NCBI RefSeq assembly: GCF_017308985.1
Contig: NZ_JADWPE010000006.1
Coordinates: 338,957 to 402,956, forward strand
DNA length: 64,000 bases
From: Lysobacter changpingensis
Lineage (GTDB): Bacteria > Pseudomonadota > Gammaproteobacteria > Xanthomonadales > Xanthomonadaceae
Direction: 5' to 3'
Shown: positions 1-8,929 of the stretch, in pieces
Position numbering within the stretch: position 1 is the stretch's first letter
Layout of the letters: the number at the start of each line of letters is the position of its first letter
The notes under the pieces: model-generated
Told to the model about the DNA's origin: nothing
Database searches by the model: none
The model's input: the letters and a program-made list of their open reading frames with translations, nothing else
Program-made: the position numbers and the translations under genes

Positions 1-119
1 TCGAAGCCCGCGCGGGCGGGATCGGCCACGCGCCAGCCATCGTCCCGCGCGGTGGGCGGTGCGGCGCTTGCGGTGGCGGCGAGCAGGGCGAGGAACGGCA
101 GGGCGAGCAGGCGACGCAT
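1..119 (-). CDS. 5' end of a secreted protein, cut by the window edge
   Basis: On the reverse strand an ATG at 119 opens a frame that runs off the window. It begins MRRLLALPFLALLAATASAA, a clear Sec signal peptide with a likely cut after ASA, and continues through DDGWRVADPARAGF. The last stretch faintly resembles the start of the mature domain of serine beta-lactamase-like hydrolases, but 39 residues are too few to assign a family. It is divergent from the reductase at 297, so the space between (120-296) probably carries both promoters. Confidence 0.6.
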   Translation of the reverse strand, partial: MRRLLALPFLALLAATASAAPPTARDDGWRVADPARAGF

Positions 120-296
120 CGGGCGGACTCCGGTGGTGGAGCGGCCATTGGCGCCGATGCGCGTATGAAGCGCCTGAAATGCGAATGAAGATTCATGAAG
201 GACGGGTTGCGACGGCCCTCGCGCCCACCGGGCCGGGCGTTGGAACCTGCCGCCGGCCCCGTTATGGTGTGACCCCTTTGCGAACGGAGACGCCCG

Positions 297-1292
297 ATGA
301 AGATCCTGGTGACCGGTGGCGGCGGGTTCCTCGGGCAGGCGCTGTGCCGCGGCCTGCGCGAACGGGGGCATGAGGTCGTCAGCTTCAACCGGGGCCGATA
401 CGACGCGCTCGACCGGCTCGGCGTGGCCCAGGTGCAGGGCGATCTCGCGCAGCGCGACGCCGTCGCCGCCGCCGCGGCCGGCTGCGAGGCGATCTTCCAC
501 AACGCCGCCAAGGCCGGCGCGTGGGGCAGCTACGAGAGCTACCACCTGGCCAACGTCGTCGGCACGCGGAACGTCATCGACGCCTGCCGCGCGCACGGCA
601 TCGCACGCCTGGTCTACACCTCCACGCCCAGCGTCACGCATCGCAAGACGCATCCGGTCGAAGGCGGCACCGCCGAGACCGTGCCCTATGGCGAGCACCT
701 CAAGGCGCCGTACGCGGCGACCAAGCAGATCGCCGAGAAGCTCGTCATCGCCGCCAACGACGCTGCACTCGCCACCGTCGCGCTGCGTCCGCGGCTGATC
801 TGGGGCGTGGGCGACAACCAGCTGCTGCCGCGCCTGGTCGAACGCGCGAAGGCGGGGCGCCTGCGTTTCGTCGGCGACGGCAACAACCGCATCGACACGA
901 CCTACGTCGACAACGCCGCGCAGGCGCATTTCGACGCGTTCGAACACCTGCGCCCCGGCGCCGCGTGCGCCGGCCGCGCGTACTTCATCAGCAACGGCGA
1001 GCCGCGCACGGTGCGCGAGATCGTCAACGGCCTGCTCGACGCCGCCGGCGCGCCGCAGGTGTCGAAGACCATTCCGTTCGGCGTCGCGTACGCCGCGGGC
1101 GTGGTGTGCGAAGGCTTGTGGCATGCGCTGCCGTTGAAGGGCGAACCGCCGATGACGCGTTTCCTCGCCGAGCAGTTGAGCACGACGCACTGGTACGACA
1201 TGGCGCCTGCGCGACGCGATTTCGGCTACGTGCCATCGGTCAGCATTCACGAGGGACTCACCCGACTGAAGGCGGCCTGCATGGGCGCTTGA
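297..1292 (+). CDS. NAD(P)-dependent epimerase/dehydratase, OleD-like
   Basis: Extended short-chain dehydrogenase/reductase of 331 residues. The N-terminus carries the Rossmann dinucleotide motif [10 protein letters not shown] (about residues 7-16), and [12 protein letters not shown] (about 140-151) holds the Tyr-x-x-x-Lys catalytic pair. The conserved R-P-R-L-I-W-G segment follows near residue 165. Length and motifs fit the 3-beta-hydroxysteroid dehydrogenase-like branch that in Xanthomonadaceae includes OleD, the 2-alkyl-3-oxoalkanoate reductase of long-chain olefin synthesis. The other ole genes (oleA, oleB, oleC) would be expected nearby but are not in the window, so the OleD assignment is an inference; the enzyme class is secure. 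The ATG at 297 directly precedes the Rossmann strand. Confidence 0.8.
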   Translation: MKILVTGGGGFLGQALCRGLRERGHEVVSFNRGRYDALDRLGVAQVQGDLAQRDAVAAAAAGCEAIFHNAAKAGAWGSYESYHLANVVGTRNVIDACRAHGIARLVYTSTPSVTHRKTHPVEGGTAETVPYGEHLKAPYAATKQIAEKLVIAANDAALATVALRPRLIWGVGDNQLLPRLVERAKAGRLRFVGDGNNRIDTTYVDNAAQAHFDAFEHLRPGAACAGRAYFISNGEPRTVREIVNGLLDAAGAPQVSKTIPFGVAYAAGVVCEGLWHALPLKGEPPMTRFLAEQLSTTHWYDMAPARRDFGYVPSVSIHEGLTRLKAACMGA

Positions 1293-1380
1293 GGCGGCGC
1301 GGATCGTCACCTTTCGGCGACCGCTCCGTGCCTAGCATCGATTACACCCAGTCAGGCGCACCGCGCCACGGAGTGCACCG

Positions 1381-1539
1381 ATGCTCAGCTACGCCGTCAT
1401 CTTCTTCGTCATCGCGATCATCGCCGCGGTCCTCGGCTTCAGTGGAATCGCCGGCGCCGCCAGCAACATCGCCTGGATCCTGTTCGTCGTGTTCCTGGTG
1501 CTGGCCGTCATCTCGATGCTGCGCGGTCGCCGGGTCTGA
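1381..1539 (+). CDS. DUF1328 small membrane protein (YtjA-like)
   Basis: 52 residues, starting [20 protein letters not shown] and ending in a short basic tail (RGRRV). Two hydrophobic helices are joined by a Gly/Ala-rich turn ([12 protein letters not shown]), the usual layout of DUF1328 proteins, which are small inner-membrane proteins of unknown function common in Proteobacteria. It stands alone between the reductase and ubiJ, with short non-coding spacers on both sides. Confidence 0.85.
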   Translation: MLSYAVIFFVIAIIAAVLGFSGIAGAASNIAWILFVVFLVLAVISMLRGRRV

Positions 1540-1649
1540 CCGCCTGATCCGACTCACGTAATGCCCGCGCCGGACGGCCGGTTCGAGGGGGCCGTCCGGC
1601 GCGAAAGGCCAGGGCAGGAGCGGGTGCGGGGCGCGGCTACAATGGCCGC

Positions 1650-2297
1650 ATGACCGACCCGACTTCCTCGCCATTGGCCGCACTGAAGCCGCTGGCCGGG
1701 CGCGCCCTCGAAACCGCCCTCAACCGCGCCCTCGCGCTCGATCCCGAAACCCGCGACCAGTTGCGCGCCCTCGACGGGCGCCGCGTCGTGCTGCGCGTGC
1801 CCGCGCCCGCGCTGGCGCTGCAGGTGCGCGTGGTGGGCGAGCGGCTCGAGGTCGGCCCGGTCGCCGACGAGGAGCCCGACCTGTCCGTTCGCGCCACGCT
1901 GGGCGGGCTGCTGTCGCAGCTGCCGTTCCTTCGCAACGACGACGCGCCGCCGGTCGGCAAGCTGCGCATCGAGGGCGACGCCGATCTCGCGCGACGCCTG
2001 CAACGTCTCGCCGAACGCTTCGATCCGGACTGGCAGCAGCCGTTCGTGCGCGTGTTCGGCGAGATCGCCGGCGTGCAGATCGCCAACGCGGTCCGCGCCG
2101 GCCTGCGTCACGCGCGCGGCGCCGCCGGTGCGTTCGCGACGAACGCGGCCGAGTTCGTCACCGAGGAGTCGCGCGACGTCGTGCCGCGCGAGGAGCTCAA
2201 CGCCTTCCACGACGACGTCGACACCCTGCGCGACGACGTCGAACGCCTGGCCGCACGCGTGTCGCGACTGCGCGTCCGTGCCGGAGGCGTGGCATGA
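1650..2297 (+). CDS. ubiJ: Ubiquinone biosynthesis accessory factor UbiJ (SCP2 domain)
   Basis: 215 residues. The N-terminal half fits an SCP2-like sterol/lipid-binding domain of the UbiJ type: conserved start [21 protein letters not shown], then a beta-rich stretch with [19 protein letters not shown]. The C-terminus is helical and probably coiled coil ([25 protein letters not shown]). UbiJ is known to work with UbiK in the soluble Ubi complex that modifies the ubiquinone head group under aerobic conditions. The stop overlaps the ATG of ubiB by four bases (ATGA), indicating translational coupling; ubiK is also in this window, at 40.5 kb. Confidence 0.9.
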   Translation: MTDPTSSPLAALKPLAGRALETALNRALALDPETRDQLRALDGRRVVLRVPAPALALQVRVVGERLEVGPVADEEPDLSVRATLGGLLSQLPFLRNDDAPPVGKLRIEGDADLARRLQRLAERFDPDWQQPFVRVFGEIAGVQIANAVRAGLRHARGAAGAFATNAAEFVTEESRDVVPREELNAFHDDVDTLRDDVERLAARVSRLRVRAGGVA

Positions 2298-3970
2298 AGC
2301 CGGTGTTCCGCGCCTGGCGCATCGGCCGGGTGCTCATTCGTTACCGCCTCGACGACCTGCTCGACGACACGCCCGTCGAAGGCTGGCTGAAACTCGCGCG
2401 CCCGTTCGTGCCGCGCGCGTCCGCCGAAGTCGCCAGCCTTTCGCGCGGCGCGCGGCTGCGCATGGCCCTGCAGGAACTGGGGCCGATCTTCGTCAAGTTC
2501 GGGCAGATCCTCTCCACGCGCCGCGACCTGGTGCCGCCGGACATCGCCGAGGAGCTCGCGTTGCTGCAGGATCGCGTGCAGCCGTTCGACGGCGAGACGG
2601 CGCGCCTGATCGTCGAGAACGCATTGCAGCGGCCGGTGAGCGAGGCCTTCGCGCATTTCGACACCACGCCGCTGGCGTCGGCGTCGATCGCACAGGTGCA
2701 CGCCGCGACGCTTCCGCCCGACGCGAACGGCGTCTCGCGCGAGATCGTGGTGAAGGTACTGCGGCCGGACATCGAGAAGCAGATCGCCGGCGACATCGCG
2801 CTGCTGAAGGCCGTGGCCGGCGTCGTCAACCGCACGCATCCGGCCGCCGACAAGATCCGTCCGCACCTGATCGTCGAGGAGGTCGAGAACACCCTTGCCG
2901 CCGAACTCGACCTGCAACGCGAAGGCGCCAACGCCAGCGTGCTGCGCCGTTTCTGGCAGGACAGCGACGACCTGTACGTGCCGGAGGTGATCTGGTCGCA
3001 CACCGCCGAGCGCGTGCTGACGCTGGAACGCGTGTACGGCATTCCGTCGGACGACATCGCCGCGCTGGACGACGCCGGCATCGATCGCCACGCGCTCGCC
3101 GCCAAGGGCGTGCGCGTGTTCTACACGGAAGTGTTCCGCGACAACTTCTTCCACGCCGACGCGCACGCCGGCAACATCTGGGTCGACAGCGATCCGGCGC
3201 GCCGTACGAACCCGCGCTTCATCGCGCTGGATTTCGGCATCGTCGGCCAGCTCTCGGACGAGGACCAGTACTACCTCGCCGAGAACTTCATGGCGATCTT
3301 CAACCGCGATTACCGCCGCATCGCCGAACTGCACGTGCGCGCGGGCTGGATGCCGTCGCACATCCGCATCGACGAACTCGAAGCCGCCGCGCGCGCAGTG
3401 TGCGAGCCGTATTTCACGCGGCCGCTGAGCGAGATCTCGCTGGCCGAGGTGCTGCTCAAGCTGTTCCGCACGGCGCAGCGCTACGAACTCACGCTGCAGC
3501 CGCAGCTGATCCTGTTGCAGAAGACGCTGCTGAACATCGAGGGCGTGGGTCGCCTGCTCGATCCGAAGCTCGACATCTGGGCGGTGGCACGTCCGGTGCT
3601 GCAGCGCATCCTCATCGAGCGTTACAGCCCGCAGCGCCTGGCGAGCGAGTTCCGCAAACGCCTGCCGGAACTGGTCACGCACGCGCCGGAAATGCCGCGC
3701 CTGCTGCACGCGTGGCTGACGCAGCAGGTCGAGGGAAAGCACGAGTTGAACCTGCGTTCGCGCGACCTGGTTGAACTCAACCGCACCATCCGCACCGCGC
3801 AGCGCAAGGCGGTAGCCGCGGTGCTCGGCGTCGGCCTGCTGATCTGCGCGGCGGTGCTGTACGGCCTGGAAGCGGGCGGGCCGCGTTTCTGGTCGGTGCC
3901 GGCGTCGGCGTGGATCGCGGGGCTGGGTGGACTGTGGGCGCTGCTGGCGGCGTGGCCGCGTGGGCGATAG
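2294..3970 (+). CDS. ubiB: Ubiquinone biosynthesis kinase-like protein UbiB
   Basis: 558 residues, the usual length for UbiB of the atypical ADCK/ABC1 kinase family. The KxGQ signature appears as [16 protein letters not shown] (about residues 66-81), followed by an Ala-rich nucleotide loop ([11 protein letters not shown]) and the kinase-like catalytic stretch [13 protein letters not shown] with the metal-binding IALDFGIVG. Two C-terminal transmembrane helices (about 515-555) anchor it in the inner membrane. UbiB is needed for ubiquinone synthesis, probably through an ATPase activity that makes lipid intermediates accessible. It is coupled to ubiJ by a 4-base overlap. An interspersed palindrome lies directly after the stop codon. 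Confidence 0.95.
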   Translation: MKPVFRAWRIGRVLIRYRLDDLLDDTPVEGWLKLARPFVPRASAEVASLSRGARLRMALQELGPIFVKFGQILSTRRDLVPPDIAEELALLQDRVQPFDGETARLIVENALQRPVSEAFAHFDTTPLASASIAQVHAATLPPDANGVSREIVVKVLRPDIEKQIAGDIALLKAVAGVVNRTHPAADKIRPHLIVEEVENTLAAELDLQREGANASVLRRFWQDSDDLYVPEVIWSHTAERVLTLERVYGIPSDDIAALDDAGIDRHALAAKGVRVFYTEVFRDNFFHADAHAGNIWVDSDPARRTNPRFIALDFGIVGQLSDEDQYYLAENFMAIFNRDYRRIAELHVRAGWMPSHIRIDELEAAARAVCEPYFTRPLSEISLAEVLLKLFRTAQRYELTLQPQLILLQKTLLNIEGVGRLLDPKLDIWAVARPVLQRILIERYSPQRLASEFRKRLPELVTHAPEMPRLLHAWLTQQVEGKHELNLRSRDLVELNRTIRTAQRKAVAAVLGVGLLICAAVLYGLEAGGPRFWSVPASAWIAGLGGLWALLAAWPRGR

Positions 3971-4787
3971 GAAAAAACCCCACTGTTCTTCGCTCCCTCC
4001 CCTGCAAGCAGGGGAGGGAGCAGAAGCTGACGCCTCCCCCTGCCTGCAGGGAGAGGTTGGGAGGGGGTGCGAGGCGCGTAGCGCCGAGGCTCCTGCGCTG
4101 GAGGTCATCCACGCCGACGACACGCTCGCCATCGTCAACAAGCCCGCGGGCCTGATGGTGCATGACAGCGCCCTGGCGCGCGGCGAGACGGACTTCGCGG
4201 CCGACCGTCTGCGCGAGCAGTTCGGCCGGCCGATTTTCCTGGTGCATCGGCTCGATCGCGCGACCAGCGGCTGCCTGTTGTTGGCGTTCGATCGCGAGAC
4301 GGCTTCCGCACTCGGCAAGGTGCTCATGTCGCGCGAAGTGGAGAAGGACTACTGGGCCGTGTGTCGCGGTTGGCCGGAGGAGGCGTTCGCCGTCGACCAC
4401 CCGCTCGATGGCGGCCCCGGCAAGCCGCTGAAGAAGCCGGCGGTGACGCGCTTCACGCGGCTGGCGACGACCGAGCTGGCGATGCCGTCGGCGGGATTCG
4501 AAACCTCGCGTTATGCGCTGCTGTGCGCGCAGCCGGAGACGGGGCGCTTCCGGCAGATCCGGCGCCATCTCAAGCATCTGTCGCACCACCTGATCGGCGA
4601 CACCAGCCACGGCGACGGACGCCACAACCGCAATTTCCGCATGCTCGGCATCCACCGCATGCTGCTGCATGCGCGGCGGTTGGCGTTCGTGCATCCGGCG
4701 ACGGGCGAGCGGGTCGAGGTGCGGGCGCCGGTCGATGCGGAATTCGGCAAGGCGTTGGCGTTGTTCGAGGGGTTCGTGGCGGATTAG
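3927..4787 (+). CDS. RluA/TruC-family pseudouridine synthase, start uncertain
   Basis: From about 4098 the protein is a clear RluA-family synthase: [19 protein letters not shown], then [19 protein letters not shown] with the catalytic Asp in HRLDR, and [16 protein letters not shown]. It isomerises uridine to pseudouridine in tRNA or rRNA; the short length (about 230 conserved residues) and lack of an S4 domain fit TruC, which acts on tRNA uridine 65. The N-terminus is odd. No ATG, GTG or TTG lies in frame between the interspersed repeat at 3993-4066 and the conserved part, and the only upstream ATG (3927) lies inside ubiB, so translation from it would add about 57 residues partly encoded by the repeat. 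Function of the conserved part is secure; the start is not. Confidence 0.75.
   Translation: MDCGRCWRRGRVGDRKKPHCSSLPPLQAGEGAEADASPCLQGEVGRGCEARSAEAPALEVIHADDTLAIVNKPAGLMVHDSALARGETDFAADRLREQFGRPIFLVHRLDRATSGCLLLAFDRETASALGKVLMSREVEKDYWAVCRGWPEEAFAVDHPLDGGPGKPLKKPAVTRFTRLATTELAMPSAGFETSRYALLCAQPETGRFRQIRRHLKHLSHHLIGDTSHGDGRHNRNFRMLGIHRMLLHARRLAFVHPATGERVEVRAPVDAEFGKALALFEGFVAD
3993..4066. repeat. Interspersed GC-rich palindrome pair
   Basis: 3993-4020 is a perfect 13-base inverted repeat (CTCCCTCCCCTGC) around AA. A second, imperfect palindrome with the same core (CCCCCTGCCTGCAGGG) follows at 4035-4050, ending in a purine-rich arm near 4066. A near-identical palindrome occurs at 10256-10284 and a degenerate one at 8881-8903. 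Such short mobile palindromes are typical of Xanthomonadaceae intergenic DNA. This copy sits between ubiB and the pseudouridine synthase and could form a strong RNA hairpin. Confidence 0.7.
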
Positions 4788-4814
4788 GGCGGGGGGCGAG
4801 AGGTGTCGCCTCTG

Positions 4815-4970
4815 TGGCCCGGGGAAGGCGAAGCCGCACCGCGCCTCGGTGCAACTCAGTTGCGGCAGTGATGAACGGGCCGCAGCGCGTTGCACCCTCG
4901 ACGTGCACGCGTCCTTGTGGAACTCGCCGCGGCAACCCGGGTGGGACTTCGCCTTACCCGGGCTACAGAA
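4815..4970. repeat. Copy of the CCCGGGTAAGsGAAG interspersed element
   Basis: The spacer between the pseudouridine synthase and arfB contains GGCCCGGGGAAGGCGAAGCC near 4817-4836 and an inverted partner, ACTTCGCCTTACCCGGGC, near 4946-4963, so the two arms face each other over about 110 bases. The same core appears at 16863-16893 and in the inverted pair at 42211-42288. This appears to be a short non-coding interspersed element without its own gene. Confidence 0.6.
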
Positions 4971-5013
4971 GCTCCGCGACTCCCAATCCCGAATCCCGCT
5001 AAAGTCCCGCCCC

Positions 5014-5433
5014 ATGCTCCAGATCACGCCCCGCCTGGCGATTCCCGACGCCGAACTGGTCGAGCGCTTCGTGCGCTCGTCCGGGCCGGGTGGGCAGAAC
5101 GTCAACAAGGTCGCCACCGCGGTCGAGTTGCGGTTCGACATCGCCACCTCGCCGTCGCTGCCAGAAGCCCTGCGCGAGCGGCTGCTGGCGAAGCGCGACC
5201 GGCGCATCACCGACGATGGCGTGCTGGTGATCAGCGCGCAGCGCTTCCGCACCCAGGAGCGCAACCGCGAGGATGCGCGCGAGCGGCTGGCGGCGTTCAT
5301 CGCGGGCGGGCTGCAGGTCGCCGCGCCGCGCATCGCGACCCGTCCGTCGCGCGCGTCGAAGGAGCGACGGCTCAGCGGAAAGCGCGAACGCGGTACGATC
5401 AAGCGCGAGCGGTCCCGGCGCGACTGGGACTGA
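5014..5433 (+). CDS. arfB: Alternative ribosome-rescue factor ArfB (peptidyl-tRNA hydrolase)
   Basis: 139 residues, the usual size of ArfB/YaeJ. The class I release factor GGQ motif is in SSGPGGQNVNKVATAVELR (about residues 22-40). The C-terminal tail is long and basic (RPSRASKERRLSGKRERG and beyond), which in ArfB inserts into the empty mRNA channel of stalled ribosomes. The protein hydrolyses peptidyl-tRNA on ribosomes stuck at the 3' end of broken mRNAs. The ATG at 5014 puts the N-terminal strand (LQITPRLAIPDAEL) directly before the GGQ domain as in the family. Confidence 0.9.
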   Translation: MLQITPRLAIPDAELVERFVRSSGPGGQNVNKVATAVELRFDIATSPSLPEALRERLLAKRDRRITDDGVLVISAQRFRTQERNREDARERLAAFIAGGLQVAAPRIATRPSRASKERRLSGKRERGTIKRERSRRDWD

Positions 5434-5506
5434 TCGAAGCAAGAGCCTGCGAAGGGCCGACCGCCGCACGAACACCGCACCACCACCGCACGACCCACGA
5501 GGGGAC

Positions 5507-6112
5507 ATGTCCGACGCCGCTTCTCCGGTGCTGCCGCTGCCGCCCAGCGCGCCGCGCATCCATCGCAACGCATTCGTCCGCTGGATCGGCAGGACCGTGC
5601 TCCGACTGGGAGGCTGGCGCATGGAAGGCGCGTTCCCCGACCTGCCGAAAGTGGTGCTGATCGGCGCGCCGCATTCCTCCAACTGGGACGGCGTGTGGGG
5701 CTTCGCGGTGTTGATGGCCTTGGGGCTGGACCTGAAGGTGCTCGGCAAGGACACGCTGCTGAAGGTCCCGGTGATGGGCCCCGTGCTCAAGCGCCTGGGC
5801 GTGATCCCGGTGGACCGCAAGGCCGCGCAGGGCGTGGTCGAACAGGCGGCGCAGATGATCCGCAGCGCCGACCGCTTCTGGTACGGGCTGGCGCCGGAAG
5901 GCACGCGCAAGGTTGTGGAGAAGTGGAAGCCCGGCTTCTGGCGCATCGCCAAGGCCGCCGGCGTGCCGGTGGTGCCGGCGTATTTCCATTACGGGCGCCG
6001 GATCATCGGCATCGGCGCGCCGTTCGAGCTGACCGACCACTACGAATCCGACGTCGCGCGCATCCGCGAGTGGTATCGCAGCGTGTCCAACGGCAAGAAC
6101 CACGACGCCTGA
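5507..6112 (+). CDS. 1-acyl-sn-glycerol-3-phosphate acyltransferase-like protein
   Basis: 201 residues. The PlsC-type motifs are present: H-x4-D as PHSSNWDG (catalytic His and Asp, about residues 53-60), the GxIPVDR block as LGVIPVDRKAA, and APEGTRK (about 129-135) for phosphate binding. Family members transfer an acyl chain to a lysophospholipid or a related acceptor at the inner membrane. It is shorter than housekeeping PlsC and lacks an obvious N-terminal transmembrane helix, so the acceptor may not be lysophosphatidic acid. An AGGGG ribosome-binding sequence ends four bases before the ATG. Confidence 0.85.
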   Translation: MSDAASPVLPLPPSAPRIHRNAFVRWIGRTVLRLGGWRMEGAFPDLPKVVLIGAPHSSNWDGVWGFAVLMALGLDLKVLGKDTLLKVPVMGPVLKRLGVIPVDRKAAQGVVEQAAQMIRSADRFWYGLAPEGTRKVVEKWKPGFWRIAKAAGVPVVPAYFHYGRRIIGIGAPFELTDHYESDVARIREWYRSVSNGKNHDA

Positions 6113-6152
6113 CGATCACGCCTCGCTGAGGTCGCTGATCCCGGCTTGAACG

Positions 6153-7121
6153 TCAGCGCTCGGACTGGCCGGTCGAGTAATAATCCCCGCGTTCGAACAG
6201 CGCGGGTTTTATAAGCTCCACAAATGCCCGCGCTTGCGGCGACAAATACTTGCCCTTCCGGACCACCACGCCATAGGTGCGGGAGGGGAAATACTCGGCC
6301 AGCGAGCGCGCGGAAAGCCGTTCGCGATCGGCTTCGGTCAGGCAGATCGCCGTGACGATGCTGATCCCCAGACCCATGGCCACATACTGCTTGATCACCT
6401 CCCAGCCGCCCACTTCCAGCGCGACCGTGTAGGGCACGCGGTTCTGCTGGAACACCAGGTCGATCAGGCGATACGTGGTCAGGCGCTGCGGCGGCAGGAT
6501 CAGGCCGTAGGGCGACAGGTCGTCCAGCGCGATCTTCTCCTTCTGCGCCAGCGGGTGGTCGCGCGGGGTGATCAGCATCGGCTCGAAGCGGTAGACCGGC
6601 TCGTAGCTCAGGTCCGCCGGCACGTCGAGCATCGAGCCGACCGCCAGGTCCACGGCGTCCGAGCGCAGCAGGTCCAGGCCGCTGGCGCCGGTGACGTTGT
6701 GCAGGCTCAGGCGCACTTCGGGATGCGCGGCGCGGAAGGCCTCCACGATCGGCGGCAGCAGGTAGAGGATGGTCGAGCTGCCGGCGGCGACGTTCAGTTC
6801 GCCCGCATCCAGACCGCGGATGCGCTCGTGGAAGGCGGCATCCAGGCCGTCGAGCCCTTCGACCAGCGGCCGGGCGAGGTCGTACAGCTCCTGCCCCTCC
6901 CGGGTCAGCGCGATGCGGCGGCCACTGCGCTCGAGCAGGCGCACGCCCATCTCCCGTTCCAGCGCCTGCAACTGCAGGGTCACCGCCGGTTGGCTGAGGT
7001 ACAGCGCCTCGGCGGCCCGTGAGACCGACCCCAGCCGCGCCGTCTGACAGAAGGCGCGAAGCGGCTTCAGGCGGTCGCCCTTGTACGCGAAACGGGGCGT
7101 GCTGGACGGGTTGGAGGCCAT
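6153..7121 (-). CDS. LysR-family regulator, CysB-like, divergent from aceB
   Basis: 322 residues with a standard LysR layout: a winged helix-turn-helix near residues 17-77 (LGSVSRAAEALYLSQPAVTL) and two effector-binding lobes behind it. The N-terminal LKPLRAFCQTA and the effector-domain pattern resemble the CysB/Cbl branch. It is transcribed away from aceB with a 110-base shared promoter region that holds two inverted repeats, so it probably controls aceBA and itself. Its inducer cannot be told from sequence. It faces the acyltransferase gene tail to tail across 40 bases. Confidence 0.85.
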   Translation of the reverse strand: MASNPSSTPRFAYKGDRLKPLRAFCQTARLGSVSRAAEALYLSQPAVTLQLQALEREMGVRLLERSGRRIALTREGQELYDLARPLVEGLDGLDAAFHERIRGLDAGELNVAAGSSTILYLLPPIVEAFRAAHPEVRLSLHNVTGASGLDLLRSDAVDLAVGSMLDVPADLSYEPVYRFEPMLITPRDHPLAQKEKIALDDLSPYGLILPPQRLTTYRLIDLVFQQNRVPYTVALEVGGWEVIKQYVAMGLGISIVTAICLTEADRERLSARSLAEYFPSRTYGVVVRKGKYLSPQARAFVELIKPALFERGDYYSTGQSER

Positions 7122-7135
7122 CTTTGGCGATCCGT

Positions 7136-7179
7136 ATTAGCAGAACTAATGATATACATTGACAAAGCTTCATTGTCAA
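7136..7179. promoter_or_regulatory. Two inverted repeats, likely LysR operator for aceBA
   Basis: Between the LysR start (7121) and the aceB start (7232) lie ATTAGCAGAACTAAT (7136-7150, a perfect 5-base inverted repeat over 5 bases) and TTGACAA/TTGTCAA (7159-7165 and 7173-7179, a perfect 7-base inverted repeat over 7 bases). Both fit the T-N11-A type of site that LysR proteins bind. The local sequence is markedly AT-rich compared with the flanking genes. The TTGACA may also serve as a -35 element. Binding by the neighbouring LysR protein is inferred from position. Confidence 0.55.
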
Positions 7180-7231
7180 ATAACAAACGCCGGCGCATGG
7201 TGGCCCTCCACGGTTACCACGGAGTTACAGC

Positions 7232-8851
7232 ATGTCGGCAGTCATGGCGCAGCCCCAGCAGGCGGCACCCGAACAGCCCGGGATCGAAGTCATCGCCCAA
7301 GTCGCCGGCCAGGCGGACGTACTGAGCCCGGCCGCGCTGGCCTTCCTCGCCGATCTCCATGCGCGTTTCGAACCCGCCCGCCAGGCGCGTCTCAAGGCGC
7401 GTCGCGAACGCCAGGCTTTCTTCGACGCCGGTGGGCTGCCGGATTTCCGCGACGACACGAAGGCCATCCGCGACGGCTCCTGGAAGGTCGCCCCGCTGCC
7501 GCAGGCGCTGCTCGACCGTCGCGTCGAGATCACCGGCCCGGTCGACCCGAAGATGGTGATCAACGCGCTGAACTCCGGCGCGAAGGTCTACATGGCCGAC
7601 TTCGAGGACAGCACCGCGCCGACCTGGCCGAACCTCATCGCCGGCCAGCGCGCACTGATCGATGCCGTGCGCGGCACGCTCGAATTCACCAGCGACGCCG
7701 GCAAGCACTACGCGCTGCGTCCGTTCGGGGAGCAGGCCGTGCTGATGGTCCGTCCGCGCGGCTGGCACTTGGACGAGAAGCACGTGCGCATCGATGGCAT
7801 CGCGATGTCGGCGAGCCTGTTCGACCTGGGCCTGTTCGCCTTCCACAACGCGCGCGAACTCGCGGCGATCGATCGCGGCCCGTACTTCTACCTGCCCAAG
7901 CTGCAGTCGATGGAAGAGGCGCAGCTGTGGAACGACGTGCTCGACCACATCGAACGCGCGCTGCGCCTGCCGCCCGGACAGATGAAAGTCACGGTCCTGA
8001 TCGAGACGCTGCCAGCGGTGTTCGAGATGGACGAGATCCTGCACGCGCTGCGCACGCGCATCGCCGGCCTCAACTGCGGCCGGTGGGATTACGTGTTCTC
8101 GTACATCAAGACCTTCCGCGCGCACCGCGACAAGGTGCTGCCCGAGCGCGCCCAGGTGACGATGACGCAGCCGTTCCTCAAGGCGTATTCGGAACTGCTG
8201 ATCCAGACCTGCCACAAGCGCGGCGCACACGCGATGGGCGGGATGGCGGCGCAGATTCCGATCAGCGGCGACGAAGAGGCCAACGAGGCCGCGCTCGCGA
8301 AGGTGCGCGCGGACAAGCTGCGCGAAGTCACCGCCGGGCACGACGGCACGTGGGTCGCGCATCCGGCGCTGATTCCGCTCGCGCAAGCCATCTTCGACGA
8401 ACGCATGCCCACGCCGAACCAGCGCCACGTGCTGCGCGAGGACGTGTGGGTCACGCGCGACGACCTCGTCAAGCCGTCGCTCGGAACGATCACGCGCACC
8501 GGCTTCGAGAACAACGTCGAGGTGTGCGTGCGTTATCTCGCCGCATGGCTCGACGGCAACGGCTGCGTGCCGATCCACTGGCTGATGGAGGACGCGGCGA
8601 CCGCGGAAATCGCGCGTACGCAGCTGTGGCAATGGCTGCACAGCGAAGGACTGCACCTCGACGACGGAACGCCGGTCGACTTCGCGCTGCTCGAACGCGC
8701 CTTCCTCAATCTCCCGGCACGCCTGGGCGATCGCTCGCGCATCGCGGGTGGCAGCCGCATCAACGAGGCGATCGGCGTGCTCGATCGACTGACGCACTCC
8801 GACACGCTGGAGGACTTCCTCACGCTGCCCGCGTACGCGCGGCTGGATTGA
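7232..8851 (+). CDS. aceB: Malate synthase A
   Basis: 539 residues, the length of malate synthase A. The family signature appears as GLNCGRWDYVFSYIKTF (about residues 276-292), and the catalytic barrel is recognisable from VYMADFEDSTAPTW onward. The enzyme condenses glyoxylate with acetyl-CoA to give malate, the second step of the glyoxylate shunt, which allows growth on acetate and fatty acids. It is followed 78 bases later by aceA, with a small GC-rich palindrome between, and preceded by a LysR gene on the other strand. The order aceB-aceA under a divergent LysR gene recurs in Xanthomonadaceae. Confidence 0.97.
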   Translation: MSAVMAQPQQAAPEQPGIEVIAQVAGQADVLSPAALAFLADLHARFEPARQARLKARRERQAFFDAGGLPDFRDDTKAIRDGSWKVAPLPQALLDRRVEITGPVDPKMVINALNSGAKVYMADFEDSTAPTWPNLIAGQRALIDAVRGTLEFTSDAGKHYALRPFGEQAVLMVRPRGWHLDEKHVRIDGIAMSASLFDLGLFAFHNARELAAIDRGPYFYLPKLQSMEEAQLWNDVLDHIERALRLPPGQMKVTVLIETLPAVFEMDEILHALRTRIAGLNCGRWDYVFSYIKTFRAHRDKVLPERAQVTMTQPFLKAYSELLIQTCHKRGAHAMGGMAAQIPISGDEEANEAALAKVRADKLREVTAGHDGTWVAHPALIPLAQAIFDERMPTPNQRHVLREDVWVTRDDLVKPSLGTITRTGFENNVEVCVRYLAAWLDGNGCVPIHWLMEDAATAEIARTQLWQWLHSEGLHLDDGTPVDFALLERAFLNLPARLGDRSRIAGGSRINEAIGVLDRLTHSDTLEDFLTLPAYARLD

Positions 8852-8880
8852 AGCGCCGCGAAACACCATTCCCACCCGAC

Positions 8881-8903
8881 CTTCCCCCTGAAGGGGAGGG
8901 CTT
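8881..8903. repeat. Short palindrome between aceB and aceA
   Basis: CTTCCCCCTGAAGGGGAGGG pairs its two arms (CTTCCCC with GGGGAGG) around CTGAA. It is a shortened relative of the palindromes at 3993 and 10256. In the aceB-aceA message it would form a hairpin and could stabilise the upstream transcript or lower read-through into aceA. Confidence 0.5.
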
Positions 8904-8929
8904 CAAAATCGAAAGCAGAGGGCACCGCC

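Noticed and set aside
2108..4327. A 739-codon minus-strand frame across ubiJ-ubiB.
   Set aside because: Low-complexity His/Arg/Gln-rich product opposite two well-supported genes.
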